IMG/VR virus record: IMGVR_UViG_3300032291_001252
Coordinates: 1 to 32,384 of that record
Reading direction: 5' to 3' (one strand)
DNA length: 32,384 nucleotides
Origin: a virus
This document shows, one piece after another, positions 28,537 through 32,384 of the stretch. Position numbers and translations under genes: made by a program. How positions within the stretch are numbered: the stretch's first letter is position 1; the number at the start of each line of letters is the position of its first letter. The notes beneath the pieces were generated by a model. The model was not told the DNA's origin. It worked only from the letters and a program-made list of their open reading frames with translations, and did no database searches.

Positions 28537-30508
28537 TTACAAGCATATCGTTTTACAATTCGACCAAGCGCAGCAGCCAAAGTATGTAGAAAAGCGAGGC
28601 AAATATATTTATATTGAGTACGGAAAAAACAACGATTATCCTGAATATCTTTTATCGTTATACAACGAATCACCTAAGCATGGAGCAATAATTAAATCTA
28701 AATGTACGTATGTTTATGGCAAAGGTTTTGAGGTTGCAGGAGTAGCAAACAGCAGAGGCGAAACGTGGAATCAAATTGTAAAGAAATGTATAAAGGATGA
28801 TGAACTTTACAGGGGTTATTATTTGCAGGTTATTTGGAATCGCATCGGGCAGATTGCTGAGGTTTATCACATTGACTTTGCAAAGGTGAGGGTTAACAAA
28901 GATTTGAATTGCTACTATGTTAAAAACGATTGGAAGGACATGCGTGAAAAGCCACGTGAATATCCAGCGTTTAACGTTAACGAAAAATATGGCTCGCAGA
29001 TTTACTATTGCAAAGAATATAATCCCTCATCGGAGGTTTACCCTTTACCCTCATATTTTCAAGGGTTAAATTATATTGAATCGGATATTGAAGTTAGCCG
29101 CCATATTTTAGGAAATGCAAAGCAGGGTTTTGTTGGCAGCACGTTAATTAATTTAAACAATGGTGATCCTATAAATGAGGAACACAAAGGGGAGGTTGAG
29201 CGTGGGTTACTTAAAAAGTTTACAGGCGATTCAGGCAAGCGTGTTGTTATCATGTTCAATAAGAGCAAGGATAACGCTGCTGAGATAGTTAACTTAGGGC
29301 AAACGATGTTGACTAAGGAGGATTTTACAAATATCAATAATTTAATTCAACAGGAAATATTTGCAGCGCATCAAATCGTTTCACCTACGTTGATGGGAAT
29401 TAAGACAGAGGGACAACTGGGTGGGAGAAATGAAATCAGGGATGCATACGAAATTTTTAATAATACATACGTTCAAGAGAGGCAGGCAGAATTTAACCAC
29501 ATTTTCACTGAGTTTAGAAACTTAAAAGGTGAGGCAGGGGAGTTTAAATTAATACCAGTTGAGCCGTTGAAGTTTGAGTTTAGCGAATCAATCATGGCAG
29601 CGAATTTAACTCAAAATGAAATTAGGGAAATGATGGGTAAAGAGGCATTGCAGACAAATGAGGTTACTGCTGATGGCAGTGTTGCTTTGCCTGATGCACA
29701 ACCTTTAATCGCAGCAGAATCAAACGAGGCAATTAAAAACTTATCAGGCAGACAATATCAAAATGTGATGCGCATTGTTCGTCAGTTTGCAAACGGCAAA
29801 CTAAACAAAGCGCAGGCATCATTAATGTTAAAGAATGGCTTTGGATTTACTGATGCTGATGTTGATACTTTTTTGGGTATTGATGAGAATCCTTTAACGG
29901 AGGATGAAGTACAAAAGTTTTCTTTAAGCGAGGATGAAAGGTTGATATTGGAGTTTCAAAACTGCGGTGAGGAAAAAAAAAATTATATTGAGGTAGCACG
30001 TGAAAGTTATCGTGAATACTTTGCAGATAATTTGAATCAGGCGCAGGCGGATGTGTTAACTTTGATAACTAAGGATCAAAATATAACGCCTCAGGTTATT
30101 GCGCGTACTTTAAAAATTGATACAGATTTGGTTGTTGATATTATTAATGATTTTATTGAGCGTGAAATTATTAAATCAATACCATCAAAAATAAATGCTG
30201 AGCCGACTTATAAGGTTTTAAAACCTGCATCGGAGTTGCCCGGTAAGAATAGCAAGGTAACAACATTAGTTATTCGCTATTCCTACGAAGGTCCTGAGGA
30301 TAGCAGAAACCGACCATTCTGTGCTAAGCTATTAGAGTTAAGTAAGCAAAAGACGTGGAGCAGGAGCGATATAGAAAGCATTTCGGAGCGTGTTGGTTAT
30401 AGTGTTTGGGATAGACGTGGCGGTTGGTACACTCAACCTAATGGAGTACATAGAGAGTATTGCAGACATCGTTGGTCATCAAAATTAATGAAGAAAAAAG
30501 ATGAGTAA
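28526..30508 (+). CDS. Portal protein with extra C-terminal domain
   Basis: 660 residues from ATG 28526; the earlier in-frame start at 28481 lies within the preceding gene and adds no conserved sequence. N-terminal portal pattern: YIYIEYGKNNDYPEYLLSLY, NESPKHGAIIKSKCTYVYGK, YRGYYLQVIWN, then SRHILGNAKQGF, the ITEHA-like part QQEIFAAHQIVSPTLMGI and NEIRDAYEIFNNTYVQER. Two later regions, a helical middle (about 390-540) and a C-terminal unit with TTLVIRYSYEGPEDSRNRPF, CAKLLELSKQKTWSRSDIES, YSVWDRRGGWYTQ, YCRHRW, resemble Cys/His-containing head-morphogenesis domains. It forms the vertex channel. Placed after capsid, not before it, which is unusual. Confidence 0.86.
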   Translation: METNYKHIVLQFDQAQQPKYVEKRGKYIYIEYGKNNDYPEYLLSLYNESPKHGAIIKSKCTYVYGKGFEVAGVANSRGETWNQIVKKCIKDDELYRGYYLQVIWNRIGQIAEVYHIDFAKVRVNKDLNCYYVKNDWKDMREKPREYPAFNVNEKYGSQIYYCKEYNPSSEVYPLPSYFQGLNYIESDIEVSRHILGNAKQGFVGSTLINLNNGDPINEEHKGEVERGLLKKFTGDSGKRVVIMFNKSKDNAAEIVNLGQTMLTKEDFTNINNLIQQEIFAAHQIVSPTLMGIKTEGQLGGRNEIRDAYEIFNNTYVQERQAEFNHIFTEFRNLKGEAGEFKLIPVEPLKFEFSESIMAANLTQNEIREMMGKEALQTNEVTADGSVALPDAQPLIAAESNEAIKNLSGRQYQNVMRIVRQFANGKLNKAQASLMLKNGFGFTDADVDTFLGIDENPLTEDEVQKFSLSEDERLILEFQNCGEEKKNYIEVARESYREYFADNLNQAQADVLTLITKDQNITPQVIARTLKIDTDLVVDIINDFIEREIIKSIPSKINAEPTYKVLKPASELPGKNSKVTTLVIRYSYEGPEDSRNRPFCAKLLELSKQKTWSRSDIESISERVGYSVWDRRGGWYTQPNGVHREYCRHRWSSKLMKKKDE

Positions 30509-31292
30509 AAATATACTATTTATTACAGAGCAAACCTTTAAGGACCGCACTGGCGCATCAAATCAAATTGATGCTAAGCAAATTTTTCCGATGGTGAAAG
30601 TTGCAGGCGATATGTATATTCAACCTGCATTAGGCAGTAAATTATACACACGTTTGCAATCGGGAGTGGTATCAAATAACCTAAATGCAAATGAAGTTAT
30701 TTTGATAAATGATTACATTACGGATTGTTTGATTTGGTACACTATGAGTATGTTGCCTATGACGATGGGATTTCAATTATTTAGCAAAGGATTCCTGCAA
30801 AAGACAGCAGAGGAAAGCAACCCACCAAGCCGAGCAGATTTGGAATTGATTGAGCAAAAGTATTTGAGTTTGGCGGAGTTTTATAAGACAAGATTGATAA
30901 AGTATTTACAGGAAAATTATACTTTGTATTTTGAATACTTGAATTATGGCAGTGGATTAGATATTATTTTCCCCGAGGAAAAAGCATATAGCTGCCCGAT
31001 TTATTTAGGGAATGCTTATATACCTGAAACGAGCAAATATGTTAATTCGTCATCGGGTTATTCTGCTCCTGATATTGTTTACTATACAGCCGTTGGCGGT
31101 GAATCTACTTTCAGTTTGTCAACGTTGGCAGGTAGAACAGTTTTATTCGCCTCACGTGGAGGATTGGGCAAAGGAATTACACAAACGCCAACAGCAGATA
31201 CCGGGTATTTGCAAATCGTTGGAGGGGTTGTTACTTTACCGACAGGCGATATTGCAATGGCGAATGAATTGTTTACATTTTTATATCGTTAA
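30501..31292 (+). CDS. Head-tail connector, DUF6712-like
   Basis: 263 residues. N-terminal helical part LFITEQTFKDRTGASNQID, FPMVKVAGDMYIQPALGSKL, then ILINDYITDCLIWYTMSMLP and LAEFYKTRLIKYLQENYTLY, which matches the adaptor-like proteins with DUF6712 that follow the portal in Bacteroidota phages. After about residue 190 a Gly/Thr/Ser-rich beta part (GGESTFSLSTLAGRTVLFAS, TPTADTGYLQIVGG) may be a fused capsid- or tail-decorating domain. It overlaps the portal by eight bases. Confidence 0.7.
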   Translation: MSKNILFITEQTFKDRTGASNQIDAKQIFPMVKVAGDMYIQPALGSKLYTRLQSGVVSNNLNANEVILINDYITDCLIWYTMSMLPMTMGFQLFSKGFLQKTAEESNPPSRADLELIEQKYLSLAEFYKTRLIKYLQENYTLYFEYLNYGSGLDIIFPEEKAYSCPIYLGNAYIPETSKYVNSSSGYSAPDIVYYTAVGGESTFSLSTLAGRTVLFASRGGLGKGITQTPTADTGYLQIVGGVVTLPTGDIAMANELFTFLYR

Positions 31293-31347
31293 AATATGAG
31301 TAAAGGTTACAAAAAAGAGTGGATTGATAAAGTAAAATCTAAATTTA

Positions 31348-31779
31348 ATGACGTACAACCAGTTAATAAAAAAGATAACAACGCTGCTGCAAAGCAATGT
31401 GATAATAAAGAGCGTAAGGAACGCAACGCCGCAGGAGTGGTTAGGATTTGAGGAAATGCCTGTAATGCCTGTTGCATTGTTTAACATCAACAATGGTCAG
31501 CTAAATGCAGGGAGGGATTTGGTTTATAGTATTCAGTTTTGGTTTTTGGATAAGAGTGGTAAAGATGGCGAAAATGAGCAGCAAGTTATAAGCGATCAAC
31601 ATCAATTAGCAAACGATTTAGTAATGGCATTGAGGCAGGATAGAACATTAACGATTGATGCGAATGTTAGGTGGGATGCGATAAGCGAAAAGTTTGAGGA
31701 TTATTTGACAGGAGTTACAATTACTTTTAATATATTTACAACAGGTCAATTTAATAACTGCGATTTTCCAAATTTATGA
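31348..31779 (+). CDS. Tail terminator/tail-completion protein
   Basis: 143 residues. N-terminal helix TYNQLIKKITTLLQSNVIIK, then EEMPVMPVALFNINNGQLN, LVYSIQFWFLDKSGKDG, ANDLVMALRQDRTLTID and a beta end TGVTITFNIFTTGQF. The mix of a first helix, beta sheet with -Y-x-I-Q-F-x-F-L-D and a second helix suits tail-terminator or gpU-like proteins that end tail growth and join it to the head. The start lies 55 bases after the connector; the in-between ORF at 31296-31451 is rejected. Ends over the fibre start (ATGA). Confidence 0.6.
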   Translation: MTYNQLIKKITTLLQSNVIIKSVRNATPQEWLGFEEMPVMPVALFNINNGQLNAGRDLVYSIQFWFLDKSGKDGENEQQVISDQHQLANDLVMALRQDRTLTIDANVRWDAISEKFEDYLTGVTITFNIFTTGQFNNCDFPNL

Positions 31780-32384
31780 AAAAAATTATACTCGTCTTAT
31801 TTGTTTTTTTATGCCAAAAATCTATCGGGCAGGTTTATCAATTAATGCCTCAGTATGGTTATCAGGCAGCACGAATGTTGTTTGATTCTACTTTGCAGAT
31901 TCCTACATTTTGCGGAGTGCCAACATTAAAGAGTGTTCAGTTTGTAACTAAAAAGGCAGCCATTGCTTTTGATTCGTGCAATAATAGATTTTACACATAC
32001 AATCCTACGACGTTGACATGGTCGCAGGTTAGCGGTGGCGGTGGCTCAACAGATACGACAAGTTTAAGCAACAGGATTAACCTAAAATTAAACATTAGCG
32101 ATACCGCTGCGATGCTTAATCCTTACTTACGCAAAATAGACACTACGAATAAATTTGTAAATAGAATTACGCGAACGGAAGGCAAAGATTCAATAATTTA
32201 TTTTGTAGGAGCAAATAGATTTGCAATTAAAGATAGTGTTGGAACTAATCCCGCACCCGTTGGATATTATGGAGCGTTTCAAGATACAACAACACAAACG
32301 GCAGTTTCTATTAATACTGCTTATGGTGTAAAATTAGGAGTAACAGATTTATCAAATGGAGTTACAATTTCAAATAATACAAGA
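31776..32384 (+). CDS. Fibre-like protein with N-terminal signal peptide (5' part; continues at 1-1041)
   Basis: From ATG 31776, 203 codons run to the end of the window and continue in frame at base 1 because 32262-32384 equals 1-123; about 508 residues in all. The first 19 residues, MKKIILVLFVFLCQKSIGQ, are a typical Sec signal peptide with expected cut after IGQ; Cys13 has Leu before it, so it is not a lipobox. Residues about 95-125 have the stalk-like phrase DTTSLSNRINLKLNISDTAAM. A fibre with an export signal is odd for a protein that must be put into a virion in the cytoplasm. It overlaps the tail-completion stop by ATGA. Confidence 0.8.
   Translation, partial: MKKIILVLFVFLCQKSIGQVYQLMPQYGYQAARMLFDSTLQIPTFCGVPTLKSVQFVTKKAAIAFDSCNNRFYTYNPTTLTWSQVSGGGGSTDTTSLSNRINLKLNISDTAAMLNPYLRKIDTTNKFVNRITRTEGKDSIIYFVGANRFAIKDSVGTNPAPVGYYGAFQDTTTQTAVSINTAYGVKLGVTDLSNGVTISNNTR
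32262..32384. repeat. Right copy of 123-bp terminal direct repeat
   Basis: Identical to bases 1-123, so the unique genome is 32,261 bp. It lies within the fibre gene in the same reading frame as the left copy. Confidence 0.97.

Noticed and set aside
31296-31451. 51-residue ORF on the + strand between connector and tail-completion genes
   Set aside because: It overlaps 104 bases of the better-supported tail-completion gene in another frame and its second half (basic, low complexity) looks like out-of-frame reading.
1-32384. Prophage or temperate lifestyle
   Set aside because: No integrase, excisionase, CI-like repressor, attachment site or bacterial flank was seen, and the ends close into a circle. 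Temperate life cannot be excluded by absence alone.
1-32384. tRNA genes or CRISPR arrays
   Set aside because: No cloverleaf-like stretch and no spaced repeats were noticed in the few non-coding gaps, which are all shorter than 225 bases.

Overview
The window looks like one complete, circular or circularly permuted genome of a tailed double-stranded DNA phage (siphovirus type) of a Bacteroidota host. The first 123 bases are repeated exactly as the last 123, so the unique length is 32,261 bp, and the gene cut by the window ends joins in frame across the junction. The host call is an inference. It rests on the low GC content, A-rich start sites with few Shine-Dalgarno motifs, promoter-like sites of the TTTG/TAnnTTTG type, lipoprotein and signal-peptide styles typical of Bacteroidota, and protein families common in their phages (DUF4373 replication protein, ERF annealing protein, XkdF-like protease, DUF6712-like connector). 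All genes are on the + strand, mostly with 4-base ATGA or slightly longer overlaps. I see no integrase, repressor, tRNA, CRISPR array, DNA polymerase, primase or replicative helicase.

Layout. (1) 31776-32384 joined to 1-1041: a fibre-like protein with an N-terminal signal peptide. (2) 1043-2644: lysis cassette with two small membrane proteins, a predicted single-chain spanin (lipobox plus C-terminal membrane helix) and a GH24 endolysin, followed by a metallophosphoesterase and a small acidic protein, closed by a strong terminator at 3878-3910. (3) 3911-4076: non-coding control region with a promoter candidate. (4) 4077-8641: early genes: ERF recombinase, a fused SNF2 helicase/DNA methyltransferase, several small conserved proteins and a DnaA domain IV-like protein. 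(5) 8627-8753: a second promoter candidate and a leader that can fold into a pseudoknot. (6) 8754-11739: DUF4373 replication protein with iteron-like repeats inside its gene, a Mom-like DNA modification protein, a VRR-NUC nuclease, a sigma-like protein and a small membrane protein. (7) 11736-14345: two glycosyltransferases, an FkbM-like methyltransferase and two small proteins between them. (8) 14339-16873: small proteins, HNH nuclease, small and large terminase. (9) 16895-24550: tail genes, including a possible -1 frameshift pair, two large tail proteins and the tape measure. (10) 24570-31779: head protease, scaffold, major capsid, tail tube between two terminators, portal, connector and tail-completion proteins.

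How it works together. The phage probably relies on host polymerases and host DnaB. It directs them with its own initiators (DUF4373 and DnaA-like proteins), recombines with ERF, and may protect its DNA with the helicase-methyltransferase and the Mom-like protein. The sigma-like protein is a candidate switch to late transcription. The sugar-transfer genes probably modify the virion or the host surface. The most unusual points are the pseudoknotted leader at 8665-8731, the iterons at 9108-9134, the Mom-like gene together with the helicase-methyltransferase, the glycan cassette and the exported fibre.
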